The notes under the pieces were generated by a model. The model was not told the DNA's origin and did not search any database. It saw only the letters and a program-made list of their open reading frames with translations. This document shows, piece after piece, positions 33,970 to 46,921 of a DNA stretch of 64,000 nucleotides. Position 1 is the first letter of the stretch; every line of letters begins with the position of its first letter. This stretch comes from Rhizophagus clarus (lineage: Eukaryota; Glomeromycota; Glomeromycetes; Glomerales; Glomeraceae). Made by a program: the position numbers and the translations under genes. The stretch is from the NCBI GenBank assembly GCA_015698045.1, contig BLAL01000018.1, forward strand, positions 992,001 through 1,056,000, written 5' to 3'.

Positions 33970-36900
33970 TTACATAGATCCGAATTCTGAATTTACTCTA
34001 TTTCCAGAGGTTAATTGATGATTACCCCCACCAATTTGCTCGTTGCAATCAGGACATCTACTAATTTGCATAGCACCACCACATTCTCCAATCGTATACT
34101 ATAAAATAAATACAATTTAAATAAACATACAGTATTTGTAAAGTAATAAAGATACAATATTATTAATATTAAGATTACTTACTGGATGACCATTTGGACA
34201 CTCGAACCAATGTCCTAATGAATAACAATAATAATAAATTATCGTTATTAATTAAAAAATACGTTATAAATTTTTATATATAAATTAAAAAATTCCTATT
34301 TATACCTGAGCCTTTAAATTCGGCTTTCATAGCACGATGAATTTCTAATTTTTCTTCAATACTTAATTTTTTACTTAAATTAATTGCACAATCTTCAACT
34401 TCAATACAATTTTTCGAAATGTTTAGTAGTCTTTTTTGAATACCTTTCCTAAATTCATTTTCACAATTCTTATATTTTTCACTTTCCTTTATATCTATAA
34501 TACGTTTTACAATATCCTGGCATTTTTCTGTAATTTTTTCTTGAAGTTTTTTACTAATGACACCATTTTCATTAGGGGGAAATCTTAATTGATATTTAAG
34601 CAATTTAAGATCGAATTCTAATATTTCTACGTTAACTAAAAGTAAATGTCTACCATAATGACTAGACGTCGCTATTTCTCCTATTGTATTTAAATGATTT
34701 TGAATTGAAAATTGTAACTTTTCAATAAATTTCTTCCATACTTCTTTAATATCTAAGGTATCTTCAATATCCATATCTGTGAGTGATGATTCTTTTGATA
34801 ATTCTTGAATTATAAATAAAATTTCGTGATATAGAATTTTTTGTATATTGATAATTTCAAAAAATGCATCTAAATAAATCCTACGATCTACTTGTGGTAT
34901 GGAAATGCCTACTTGTGAAAGTGTTTCTTTAAAAGTTTCAGAAGGGGTAGAACTGACATTCGATAAAGAATTCAAAGATGAATCATCAGAAACCTGAGAA
35001 AATAATTTTTTAACCAAATCATTTTCAGAATCTTCTTTTGATAATTTAGCTTGATACCTGAGAAATAATAATAATAATTTTTAAATTAAATTATTAAAAA
35101 TAAAAAAAGTTTTTTAAATTTAAAGAAGAGAATTCATTTATTTTATACTTACAAACTTGAAACGGCAGCTTCAAAAGCTTTTTTATGAGGTGGCAATTTT
35201 GAAATTTCAATAATTGAAGTTAATTTCTGATAATAATCTAATAATTTTTTAACGTGATTAATCCAAGCATTCTCGCTAGTTTTATCAAACCCATGATACT
35301 TTTCAATATTTTCAAAATAATAATGAGGCGTGATTTCAGGTAAATTTTTGTTTATAATATTATGCTTCTTTTTTACTATTTCAATTGGTCTTAATTCAAG
35401 TTTTGGTAAAGCATTTATTAATCCATTTCTCATAATAGTCATATTAACTTTATGAACAATGATTGATTTGGAAATTCCTATTAATTGTTGGTCATATTTT
35501 GTTAGGAATTTTTTGTTTTGTATATCTAATATGCATTTGTTAATTATTCTTCCATATCTCTTGATATCTTTAATTGGTTTTCTACATGTTGGACACGTCT
35601 TTGTAGTCATTGGTAAAGTTGGAAGTATTTTAACTGATGTCCATCCTTCTTCAATTGAACCTTCATAATAATCATTAATTCCCATATGCATATCCATAGT
35701 TTCCATAGTATATACATGCCAACAAGGAAGAACAATCATTCTTTCTTTATCCCAATCTACTTCTCTAAACGTACTGTTGAGAATCACATCTGATACTATT
35801 TTTTTTAAAAAAGGTAAAAATGATTTTTAAAATATTGATTAAAGATTTAAAATTTATCCGAATTAATTTAAATAAACTTACCTTGATTTTTAACTTTTTC
35901 AGTGGCACAAAAAACACAATAATCTTTTGGAGGACAAATCTCACCACAAACTCCAGCACACTTATGTCCGCATTTTAATAATCTATCACACCTCTCGTTA
36001 CAAGGTAATCTATAACAAGGAGCTCCACAACTTAATTCACATCTTCCTTGATGTTTACATTCCCACGAACATTTTTCTGCACATACAGCGCAGGGTTCTA
36101 AACAAGGCTTTTTACATGATGCATGCATACATATTACTCCACATAAATTTTTACATGGTGGACAATCGCTTCTTTCGTGACAATCAGATCTACATTTATG
36201 CCCACAAAATAAATATCTACTGCATTTAGTCTGACATTTCCCATGTCGTGTTCGTTCTATAGGTGTAATTATATCTGTTTCCATCTCTTCATTTTCGGAA
36301 TCTTCCTGAGGTTTAGAATGATTTTGACATTCAAAACATTCATTTAAACAATCATGACCACATTCCAATTGTTTTTTGCATATTTCTTTACACTTAACAT
36401 TGTTAACAGGCTCAAAGCACTAAAAGAAAAATGAAATAATATAGTTAATGAATCGTCAAAATAATATTTCATTATAGTCTTAAATAAGCAAAAAAAAAAA
36501 TACTTACGCAAATTTCTTTATAATGTTCGCAAAATAATAATTTTTTTGAAACTAAAACCCTACATTTAATTAAATCTTTATTTCGATCCTGCCAACATTT
36601 AGCATTTTTCAATACATGACCACAACCAGGTAATATGATATCTCCGATAAGAAATTCACATTCTCCACAATTGTCATAGCAAAGTTTCGAACATGGATGA
36701 TTACATTCTGGATGTAATCTTGAGCAACGTTCGATGCATTTGACTCCAATATGTTCGGGATCATCTGAATGACATTTATATTTACATATGTGCCCACAAG
36801 GAAGTGGCATATTACATTTTTCATAGCATCCACCGTCTGGACTAATTTGTTCAAATTGATCAGGATCAACGATAGTGTTCTTGTAATGAGGATGTTTATT

Positions 36901-39900
36901 GCATACAATAGGCATGCCGAAACCAACTTGTTTACGTTTGTGCAAAATATTAATCACTGGAGCCCACATATCTTGAGATTTCATTGCCATTAATCTAGAA
37001 TTACCAATGAGATACATTCCTTTACGAGCACGTGATAGTAATACGTTTGTTCTATTTGGACTTCTTAAGAATCCAATAGAATCATGCTTAATCCCAAATT
37101 TTGTGTAATTACGAACTAATGAAACAATAATTATATTCGCTTCTTCACCCTGGAAATTATCAACAGTCCTTAAAGTAACTTGTTGGTTTAATGATCTTTT
37201 TGACGCAACGTTTACAGTTTCTGTATTATGATACATTCCATTTTGTTGTTCTTGTTCTTCCATTTCAACAATATTTAACGCATCTCTTTCATCAATAACA
37301 ACAACAAATGATTTAGCTAAAGCATCTCTAATTTTAATCATTTGGCCCAAATAAGGAGTAAGTACAGCTATATCATCGGGTTTAGTATATCCATTCCTGA
37401 TAAAATATTTTACCATCTCAACAACCATTTTGACTTCGTACATATTCACATGAGATTTTATTGCATATTCTTCACCTGAGTTTTCCTCTGAATTTCTATG
37501 ATCAATAAAATATACATTATGTTGAGCTCCACGTATATTTTCATATTTTGTAGTATTCTCACCATCGATTAAATTTGGATAAAGTGTACTTCTAATTAAA
37601 TCAGAAATTTCTCCTCTCATACGTCTTTGAGTTAAAAGTTGGGCCTTCTCAATTTTAACTGCATTATCACCGTTAACTAATCTTTCAAATAATGATTTAT
37701 CCAATTGGTAATTCTCTCCTATTGGTGAATTAATACTAAGAGAATAAGTTGCAATATGCGGTCGAAGTTGATTGTGATCACCAATTAATATTAAATGTTG
37801 AGTTAATTGAGTTAATGCACTAATAATATGAGCTTCTAACACTTCTCCTGCTTCTTCACAAATGATAACTTTGGGACTAATTGACCTAATTAATTTTTGG
37901 AATTTAGCTGCACCGTTTGTAGTCATACCGATAACATCACAACTTGATAATACTTGACGACGTCCCTCATCATAAATATCATCTATTTCTTTACGTTTTT
38001 GTTCATGTTTTTTTTGTAAATCTGACAATTTTTCTTCAACTTCTTCATAAATTTTTGTACGCCAGTGATCATGAAGTTTTTCTCTTTCCTTTATCGACAT
38101 TTTCCAAATTGAATGATCCTTTAATAATACATTCAATGGTCGATTTGTTTTTGGTTCTTTGTAATTTTTGATCCAATTTATCGTAGAATTATCAATTTGT
38201 GATTCATTATAGCTTATATCCATTTTATCTTCAGTTTCTTCATTTGACTTCTTTTTATTTTTATTAGGTTTCTTTTTATTTTTCTTATCAGCTTTCGTCG
38301 ATTTCAGTAAGAGTTCTTTTCTCTTGTTAATTATTGAAATGTCTTCTCCATTTAGCCATTTCTCAAATGGACGTTTTTTATTTCGCGTGACGGCCTGATA
38401 TTCTTCATCATCATCCGTTCCTAAAGCCCAACTTGGTAAATCATTTTCAGTTACGTGACTAAATTTATTGTAAAATTCTCTTTCTTCAATCATTAAATAT
38501 TCACTTATATCACTCCATTTCATCCATCTTCTAAATAAGGTATTCTTTATTTTTTCAGTATCCTTTTCTATCTCATCAATCGCGTCATATAATTTCGCTA
38601 ATAAATAAGATACTTTTTTGGTATGAGCACGATTTCTACAAGTTTCTTCCAAGTTAAATCCTTTAATCTTTTCGGATTTCGTTCGAGAACCTAATCTCAC
38701 AATGTTCGTGATATTTTCATCAAGTAAATGCTGTAATATTAAAAGTATATAAGATGAGAAAATGCAAATAATCTTTAAGTATTTTTTTTTTTTTTTAAAA
38801 AAAAAAAAACAAAAGGAAAAAAGGATAAATAGCGAGTAATTAATTTAATTACTCCTAAAAAAAAAATTAAAATTTACCTCCAAAAATTGGTCAAGAGCGT
38901 GATTTGTAAAACAAATGGTTAGAATTGGACCAATTTTTGTCTTGCGATTTTCTCTGGCTAATAATACTTTAATTATTTGAACACCAACTACTGTTTTACC
39001 CGTACCAGGTGGTCCTAATAAAGATAATGGGTTTTTAACGACATCCAATTACATATATAAATCATAAAAATATTTTTGTTTCATACATACCTTCAACTAG
39101 TGCAATTTCACGCGTTAAAGATGATATCAACGCCTTGGCTATATAAAAAAAAAATAGGTTAATGAAAAATTTTCTAATTAAGCTTATCTAATTTAGCATT
39201 TCTTATAATTTACCTTGAGTCTCGTCTAATCCGTAAGGAGTTCCGTCCGGTAATTTGCCAATATTGCTATATTTAATGATATCTTTTTCCACTTCATCGT
39301 AAGAACTCTCATTAGCAACATCTAATTTCAATTGATATTTATATTTACATAAGGTTGATAAATCAAATTGAAATCCTGGTGCTCTAGTATACATGGGACT
39401 CTCAACTTTAACATTAAGAGTACTGATCTCCCCTTCTTCCAATTTTTCTTTATTATCATTATCATCATCACTGTTCATATCATCAAAACTGGGTGCCAAG
39501 TATTTTTCAAAAGGTAAAGAAGAAGGATTTGTAGTTTGAAGAGTTTTAAGGATATGATAATAAGCTTCCAAATAAACGCCTGTTGATTCTACCATAAATC
39601 TATTTTCTAATGATCTCTTTTTAAAACTTGAAATCTCACTTAACGCAATAGGATAGATTGATGGATCAATAAAATTAATAACTATTTCCGCAGAATATTC
39701 ATCTTTAGATAAAGTTCTTAAATCTCTTGTTACGACCACACCAAAATAAAGTGAATATAAATCAGAATTACTTATGGTAGTATTTGGGTTCACTTTTTTT
39801 GGATTTGGATTTGGTAATATAAGAGTAACTAAGCTGCCAACCAATAATTTTTTACTTCTTTCCCAGTATTCTTTTCTACTAACCGCATCTTTTGCACTAG

Positions 39901-41676
39901 TTAATGGGGGAGTAAATCTTATAGTACAAGCAAATCCTTTTCTTCTATCACAATTAATACTAACAAATTGTATGTTTGTATATACTTGTAAATCACAATT
40001 TCTATTCGTACCATCATTATACGAAAATTTTCCACCTCTGTCTTGTATTTTCTTTAATTCTTTTGATAATTTAATATCACCATTAACAGAAGAAGAATAC
40101 TCTTGTAATAATGCAGTTAATAAATTTGATAAACCACTACGGATTGGATTTAGCAAATCCTCCCTTAAAAGACGGAATTGTGTATCAAATAATCTGGCCG
40201 GTCTATCAGGTAAAAAATGTAATGAATCACGTAGTGAAGAAGGTAAAAAAGGTGGACGTTCACATAATATTTCTTCATTTGTAGGAATAATTGATATTTT
40301 TGAAATTTCTGCAAAATCATTATCATGCCTTTTACCATATTTTGATAATTCACCAGGTGGATCATAAGTCCTTTCGGCATCAACTCTTTTGGCTAATTCT
40401 TTATAATTTAATTGATCCAATTTCATATTCACACTTTTATCATCACGATTTTGTTCAAACATACTATTACACCCATTATTTAACATTTTATTCATGGTAT
40501 TCATCTCCTTTTCTAATATCGTGAAAAAATATTTTCTGACCTCCAACCTGTTAGTTAATTGATCCGATGAAGAAAATTGTTGTTGTTCAAGTGATTGTTG
40601 ATACGTAGTCTTTAATCGATATAAGTCACTGGCAATTTTATGCATTGTTTCATTAGCAGATGCATATTTAATACGACGCAATATTTCTGTAAGAAGTCGT
40701 ACGATTATCAAGAAAAATACACCCAAACTATTAAAGAGATTTAAAGAAAAATTAAATTATAATATTATCTATAATATAAGACCATAGACTTAACACTTAC
40801 GAAGACGGGATGCAAGAATATTGTTCGGATAACAATAATTTTTCAACGCTAACATGATTATCCACAATAGAATTACGTTTGACCAGCGTCTCCAACATTT
40901 TCATCACATTATCGTGAATGAATGAATCCTATATATATCGAATTAATGTTAATAAATTACAATGAAAACAAGGATATACTTTATTTAATAATACTTACAA
41001 TGTTTAAATAAACAACCATGAAAATTGCATGAACATATTTTTCCAAAATACATTCAGTGATAGCCGTTCTAGTAAATAAACCCAATAAAGGCAATATAAC
41101 ATATTGAAAGGATAACACATTTTCATCAAGACCGGCGTCGCATGACATTGAAGGAAAATTTATAATTTCTCTCAATCTTTTGAGACCACGTTCAGGATTA
41201 CCTAATTCAGTAACTATTTCTTCTACTTCATCACCGGTTCTATTATCAGTTGCCACTAAAGCAGAACAAACAAAAATTCTAACTTTTTCTTGTTTCCAAG
41301 ATTCTTCTTTTCTCAATATCCTTTTCCAAACAGTTTTAATTTTTTCTCCATTAGTAATAAAGACTAATCGATCACTACCATTATAAGTTAATTCAGAAGA
41401 ACTAAAATTCGTAATAGCGGTTTCTTGTTGTGATTTCCTTATTTCAGGGACACTAAGTCTTTGTGAAGCTGGTACATAATTACGGCTTTCACGTTTTTCA
41501 TCACGGCGACCATCACCATTGGCACCACCACCACTGCCACCATCACGCCCTTCATGAATTGTTTTTAATTTCTTGTTTTTATTGTTGTTGCCACCGCCAC
41601 CGCCACCATCACCGCCGGTATTCTTTTGAGTACCTTCTTTATTAGGACCAAAATTTTTTATCCTTTTTCTAGTCAT
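33970..41676 (-). CDS. ZNFX1-like NFX1-type zinc finger SF1 helicase, copy A (2273 aa)
   Basis: Large UPF1-like RNA helicase. ZNFX1 relatives act in small-RNA silencing granules and heterochromatin (worm ZNFX-1, fission yeast Hrr1) and in RNA sensing in mammals; the role here is inferred. Eleven exons: 41676-40999, 40928-40801, 40727-39214, 39138-39091, 39014-38878, 38730-36508, 36419-35882, 35795-35153, 35057-34306, 34214-34183, 34098-33970. All borders are GT/AG and phases join to one 2274-codon frame. In order: Gly/Asn-rich basic N-terminus; conserved N-terminal domain (FPSMSCDAGL); DETQAKAL and Walker A GPPGTGKT (about 790-797); Lys-rich insertion (about 980-1005); motif II CEEAGE (about 1126); GDHNQL; QRRM; VDNFQGEE; SRARKGM; NFX1 Cys/His fingers (about 1450-1740); a RING-like region (LPCWHVYTMETMDMHMG, CPTCRKPI); a helical segment; C-terminal RZ-type finger (HWFECPNGHP, YTIGECGGAM). 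It appears intact. Confidence 0.93.
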
Positions 41677-42446
41677 AATAAAAGATTATAATACGATGTT
41701 TTTCAAAAATAAAAAAAAATTCTCAATTTTCCTGAAGCAATATAAATATAAATTATAAATGAAAAGACAAAGAAAAAGGATATATCATATTAAATAAATA
41801 AATAAATTATAGGAATAGTAATTCCGGGATGTTTTTAAATGTAGTACGATTATCTCTTATAAGGAAATTCTTCATCTACGATTTGGGAAATAATAACGAA
41901 TCAAATTTGGAACGATCTGCTTTAAACAATCAGCGAAATTCCAAAAAAAATTTCGATGAAACAGTAAGAAAAAGAAAAACAATATTACAAAATTAATTAG
42001 TACAGTATCATATTTATTTGAAAATTTCGGAAATTCCTTTGTTGTTGCAATGACGTTTAAACGTAAACAATCAAGTTAGTTAAACCGGTTTAACCGGATT
42101 TTTTTTAATATAACCTGTTATAAAATGAGAGAATCATTTCACTAAATTCTAAATGATTGATTCTCCAAGTCGACTAGCGTTTCTATCATTAAGGAATTAT
42201 ATTTTCCCATTTAAACAGGATAAGTGATCTGCTATTAGCTTTATGCATATCAATTCTGGTCAAAGAAACACAATGATTTTAAGGTGGCACAAAAATCTCA
42301 CCGAAATTATCTAAAAAAGGAAAGATCTAAACAGTTATTTCTCAGTTTGTTGCCTTTTCAGGTATTTCTCGGACTCTATTATAAAAAATCGGTCTTTACT
42401 AATTAGTACATAATGAACTGCTTGCTGCGACGGACTCGGTCTCCAT
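41677..42446. other. Upstream region of ZNFX1 copy A
   Basis: 41850-41900 keeps a short block (TTATAAGGAAATTCTTCATC, GGGAAATAATAACGAA) also found upstream of copies B and C, possibly ancestral promoter-side sequence. The rest is AT-rich, with AAACCGGTTTAACCGG near 42085. Confidence 0.5.
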
Positions 42447-42778
42447 CAGTGTTGGCCAGTGACCCAAATGACCTCAAATGACCCAAATGACTGGTCACGT
42501 GTCATTTGGGTCATTTCAACGTTAAATGACAAATGACCTAGTCATTTAAAAATTACGTCATAATTCTGACCAATACAATTTCAATATTTTATGGATAAAA
42601 ATTTTCATGTGATACTATAAATTCATAATTCTAGTCGGAATCATAAACCTGGCCTATATTATAAAGCATTAATTTTAAATGACTCAAATGACAAATGACC
42701 CTAATGACTAGGTCATTCAAAGGTCATTCAGGGGTCATCTCAAAATGGACAAATGACCTGGTCATTTGCCCATCACTA
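42447..42778. mobile_element. hAT-type MITE with exact 8-bp target duplication (MITE-G)
   Basis: The left end CAGTGTTGGCCAGTGACCC and right end GGTCATTTGCCCATCACTA are inverted imperfect copies with the hAT-like CAGTGNTGG start. GTCTCCAT is present on both sides (42439-42446 and 42779-42786), an exact 8-base duplication. The 332-bp interior is filled with AAATGACC/GGTCATTT words in both orientations. It lies between the two ZNFX1 genes. Confidence 0.85.
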
Positions 42779-42799
42779 GTCTCCATATAGTTATCATTA

Positions 42800-43715
42800 T
42801 CCCTTCGTCTGTAGGCCCTCGCAGGCATATTTGCCTGCGAAAATTCCGAATTTTCAGGTATCATCTAAATATTTAATGTGTATTGCGGTTCATAACAAAT
42901 TATATATTTTTGAATAGCTTAAATTTTGAATTTCACACCTATGACATTTTTTACTTTATCTAAATAAATGCAAATAAAAGTTGCCTATAAGCTAAAGTTA
43001 TTATTATTCATAATTTTCAAAATTTAGATTTATAAAATTTTTTTTTTTTGACTTGTAAATTTCTTTTGGTGGATAATTTAAATGGATATTGAAAATATCC
43101 CAATAAATTATCCAGCCAAGAATGATGTAAAAAAGAGGTATTTAAATAAAAAATAAAATATGAGCAAAAAATTAAATATTTGATATTAAAAAAAAATTAA
43201 TATCTTAACAAAAAGTAAACACAAAAATTAAAAAAAAAAGTTTTTTAAGAAAATATAAATAAAAGTAAAAAAAAAAATATCTGTGAATTTAGTCACGTTA
43301 TTACTTAATAGAATTTTGCGTATTACAGAAATTGTTGTAGATCAACAGGTTCCACATGCAAATTTGCCTGCAATTTTGTAATAAATTACACAAATCAAAT
43401 CTTCTTACATACTCGTGGATAAATATTTTTGTTGACTTTTATATGAGAATTTAGGTAAAAACTTATAAAAACTGATTTAAAAACTTCGCAGGCAGATTTG
43501 CCTGCGAAATATTTGCGAAAATATTAATTGAAAATTTTGCTTATTATACAAAAATTTAAATATCTCAAATCTTGCAACCAAAATTGGAAGCATTACAGAT
43601 GAAGGCTTGTAGTGTAATATTTTACCAATTTTTGCTATATTTAATACATTCATTACATAGTAATTTAAGCTCAAAAAATTCGCAAGCAAATTTGCCTGCG
43701 TTACAGACGAGGGGA
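42800..43715. mobile_element. TIR element with TTTGCCTGCG palindromes (MITE-H)
   Basis: The ends TCCCTTCGTCTGTA and TACAGACGAGGGGA are inverted copies, each flanked by TA, compatible with a TA-duplicating (mariner-like) element. Near each end, and again at about 43485-43507, lies the palindrome-like TTCGCAGGCA.ATTTGCCTGCGAA. About 916 bp without a long open frame. The exact superfamily is uncertain. Confidence 0.7.
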
Positions 43716-43817
43716 TAAAGAAGCGTTACCGACTTGCTGTCTTTTGACTTTTGACTTTACGATTTTATTTTATTTTTATTTCTTTATTTATTGTTACGAA
43801 AAAAAGAACGAGTTGTG

Positions 43818-44181
43818 TATGGCACGCCGGACTGGACAGATGTTTAAACGTAAAAGCTAATCATTTGACGTTAACACCGTATCATTTGACTTTGGAGTAC
43901 AAAGCATTTGCCAAATCTATAAACAAATTTCCTATAAAGGAAATAGGATTTCACGAGACTTCTAAAAAGAAAATTATTACTTAAATTGCACCATTTGAAT
44001 TTTAACCAAATATGGAAAATTATTTCATATCGCCAAACTGTTTGACAATATTGGCAAAGGATTTAACTATAAAGTCAAACAGTTTGACAGTAACAGCAAA
44101 TCATTTGAATTTCGCAGTTAACCTTAACGTCAAATGATTTAGATTTTACGTTTAAACATCTGTCCAGTCCGGCGTGCCATA
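43818..44181. mobile_element. TIR element with long perfect ends (MITE-I)
   Basis: The left end TATGGCACGCCGGACTGGAC continues for 38 bases that are repeated, inverted and without mismatch, at the right end, with further similarity to about 56 bases. GTTGTG flanks both sides (43812-43817 and 44182-44187), a likely 6-base target duplication. The interior carries CATTTGAC and CAGTTTGAC words. The plus-strand open frame overlapping it is not a gene. The near-perfect ends suggest recent activity. Confidence 0.8.
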
Positions 44182-44187
44182 GTTGTG

Positions 44188-46921
44188 GGCCTTCATTATA
44201 GAAATACCCACGAAACGAAGTGGCTTAGATAATTTGGTCCTACAGTAGGGCGTAAAAATGATTTACAATATAAATCAAGTTTGAATTAGTTAATAAAAAT
44301 GTGTGTGTGAAATTAAAAGAAGTAAGAGGCAAATTAATTAAATCATTATTATACTGATGTAGATGAATATTGATGTACTGTACCACACATTTTAGCTTTC
44401 TACTGAGTTACAATCAATCGCTTATATTTTGCCGTGGCTTCTTGGAGATTTAAAAATGGTCAGGTAATTCCATAAAAGGTCCAACTTCCGGACGTTCGTT
44501 CTTTTTTTCTTTTACTTACATAAGTTAAACATTAAATTAATGTAACAAATAAGAAATGATTGTGTGAAACTTATCACATTTAATTAAAATGTAAGTATTA
44601 CATCATTATTTATCATAATAAGTCTAATATTATTAATTTAAACAACAAATTGGTGATGAACTCGATGAATTCGCAGAGTGTGAAAGATATTCTTAAATAT
44701 TGTATAATATCTGCACGCTTAATCAATAGTATTTCAATTAGTTTTATGATTTGATTAGATTAATAAAAGATGATCTCACTAGAACGTCACTTTATTGATG
44801 TAATATGTTTCAAAGTTACATATGATACATAAAGCGTTTGCAACTTTTTCTTTACATCACACATTTTCACCGTTTACACAAAACCAAAACCATCGCAGAA
44901 CCTGATTACTTAAAGTATGACAAGAAGAATCCCTTTGACAAATTTGATCGCAAATGACCCCGAGTTGATATTTCAAACACAACATTAATATAATATGACA
45001 CTAACTAACTTGCTTAACTTTTGTTTGGACTTTAAAGGATTTGGAATTTCATTCTTCTTATTTATAAAATGGAATAGAGCATGTATGTATCATGAAATGT
45101 TAAAAGTCGTTACAGTAGAAACATCTTACTTACCAAACCGGAATTTAAAGAACAACTTATCGGAGCCTTTTGCTGCATCTTAAGGTATTTATCTCTTATT
45201 TTAAATTTTTCTATCTCGTAAACATAATTTTTATAATCATCTCTTGGGACATCATGAAAAAAATTTCATGCACCGCGAAGTCCGCGATATGCAAAGGGAG
45301 AAAATTATGAAATTGATGATCAATGTGTTGTGGAAAGTTAAATGTTCTTCATCCTCAAGACGGTCAATGAAGAAACTATTCAATAATATTACTCATATTA
45401 CTGATTGTATAATCTGTTTTCTCAACATACTGTCTATTAATTCATATTATATGCATAAATAAATTCTTCTTATTTTTAACCTGCAACTGTGATACAATAC
45501 ATGCAAATTTCATAATATAAAAAGCAAAATACTTTATCAAAAACGAAAATACATTTAAAAAAAATATCCGGTGAACTAAAAGCAGGTTTTCAAGGAGGAA
45601 TTTGCCAGTCATAACTTATATGATAGTAGTTTCTTCTCGCTACCCAACTTCTGTCTATCCTATGTTCTCTGAGTTTTCGCTTTCTATATTAATTCTAAGG
45701 TAAAAAAAAAAATTTTATCACATGGTTAGGTTATCAGCTGATACAATAGTACACCAACATCTGATCTAAAGAATAACCTTTCGCAGCCATAATCATCCGA
45801 AATTGATTTCAGACTACAAAAATGATATGTGAAAGTTTTTAGCTCGAGTTGAATCATGTACAGCTTTCGTAACATCCGATAGAAGAGCTTGGATACGAAT
45901 TAGTTGAGACTGATACTGTATAAAGTCGAAAAATTTAGCTTTAGACTTATCGGTCACTTATATTCTTATAATTGACAATTACATAACGTTGAACCATATC
46001 TCCCTGAAGAGTAATTTCACAATGACAAAAGTTATTATGATCATATGATGGGCAAGTTCGGCAAAGCTGATCGAAGTTAAATCATTTTTCTCGCGATCAG
46101 GAAGACCATTAGCCTTACACTGCATGTCGAAAGGTTAAATTTATTTACGCTTTGATATGATTTATTAAAAGCTTTTAACTTTTAATTCGCGTAAAAGAGA
46201 TTGGAGAGAGGAAGTTTTCTTATATATGAATTAAGTAAATTGAAATTAACCGAGAGTTCTTCTTTGGCTCGCATCTAAAATAACTGTTATTATAGAGTGT
46301 GCACGTGTTTGAAAGTATAATTTTCATTGAATTATTTATAACTTCTATATTCTTATGTGAAATAAGTCATTAATAATATTATTCAATTGAATGGGCTATA
46401 GAAAAACTCGAAAAAAAAATCGAATTGAAATGAAAAAAATTAGCACAATATTCATTGTCCGGAACGAAGCGGATGACAATATATTTCTATGCACTATGAA
46501 AAATCACGTCCAAGCCCAAACATCTGATTAGTGAAATAAATTACTATCGGTAAATAAATAAAACTATGGTAGCTCCAGCCTAGTTATGTATAATATTACG
46601 CGCTTATCTATTTCATTTTACAAGTATATCCACGCGGAGGTAAGGAAGAAAGTTTTTCTGGAACGTGAGATTTTAATTTTGAAATATTATTTTAAACACG
46701 AGAATTTTTTGTTTTTAAAGAGATAGCTCAAAAAGTAAATAATACTTTATTATTGTTGAAACATGAATCGAGAGAATTTCTTTTTGTAGAATTTCAAACG
46801 AAAAAAAAAATAAAAAAAAAAAAATAAAAGAATTCAGTGTTATAATATATTAATTTCACGAGGAAAAAAATCTTCATTAATAAATTTTTTAAAAGACCAT
46901 CAATACATAGATTTGATATAA
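44188..46921. other. Gap between the MITE cluster and ZNFX1 copy B, no gene
   Basis: Short open frames at 44995-45183 and 45244-45462. The latter reads HHEKNFMHREVRDMQREKIM, faintly like a kinase HRDxxxxN loop, but without other motifs. No equivalent of the copy A C-terminal exons could be found here, so copy B is truly short at its 3' end. Confidence 0.5.

Noticed and set aside
39774-40367. 197-codon open frame on the plus strand
   Set aside because: Antisense to exon 3 of ZNFX1 copy A; a similar antisense frame exists at 50936-51478 in copy B, so it is a shadow of the conserved coding sequence.
43751-43984. 77-codon plus-strand frame
   Set aside because: Runs through the left arm of MITE-I and has no family features.
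45244-45462. Kinase-like loop HREVRDMQREKIM
   Set aside because: Single short resemblance with no Gly loop, DFG or other kinase motif around it.
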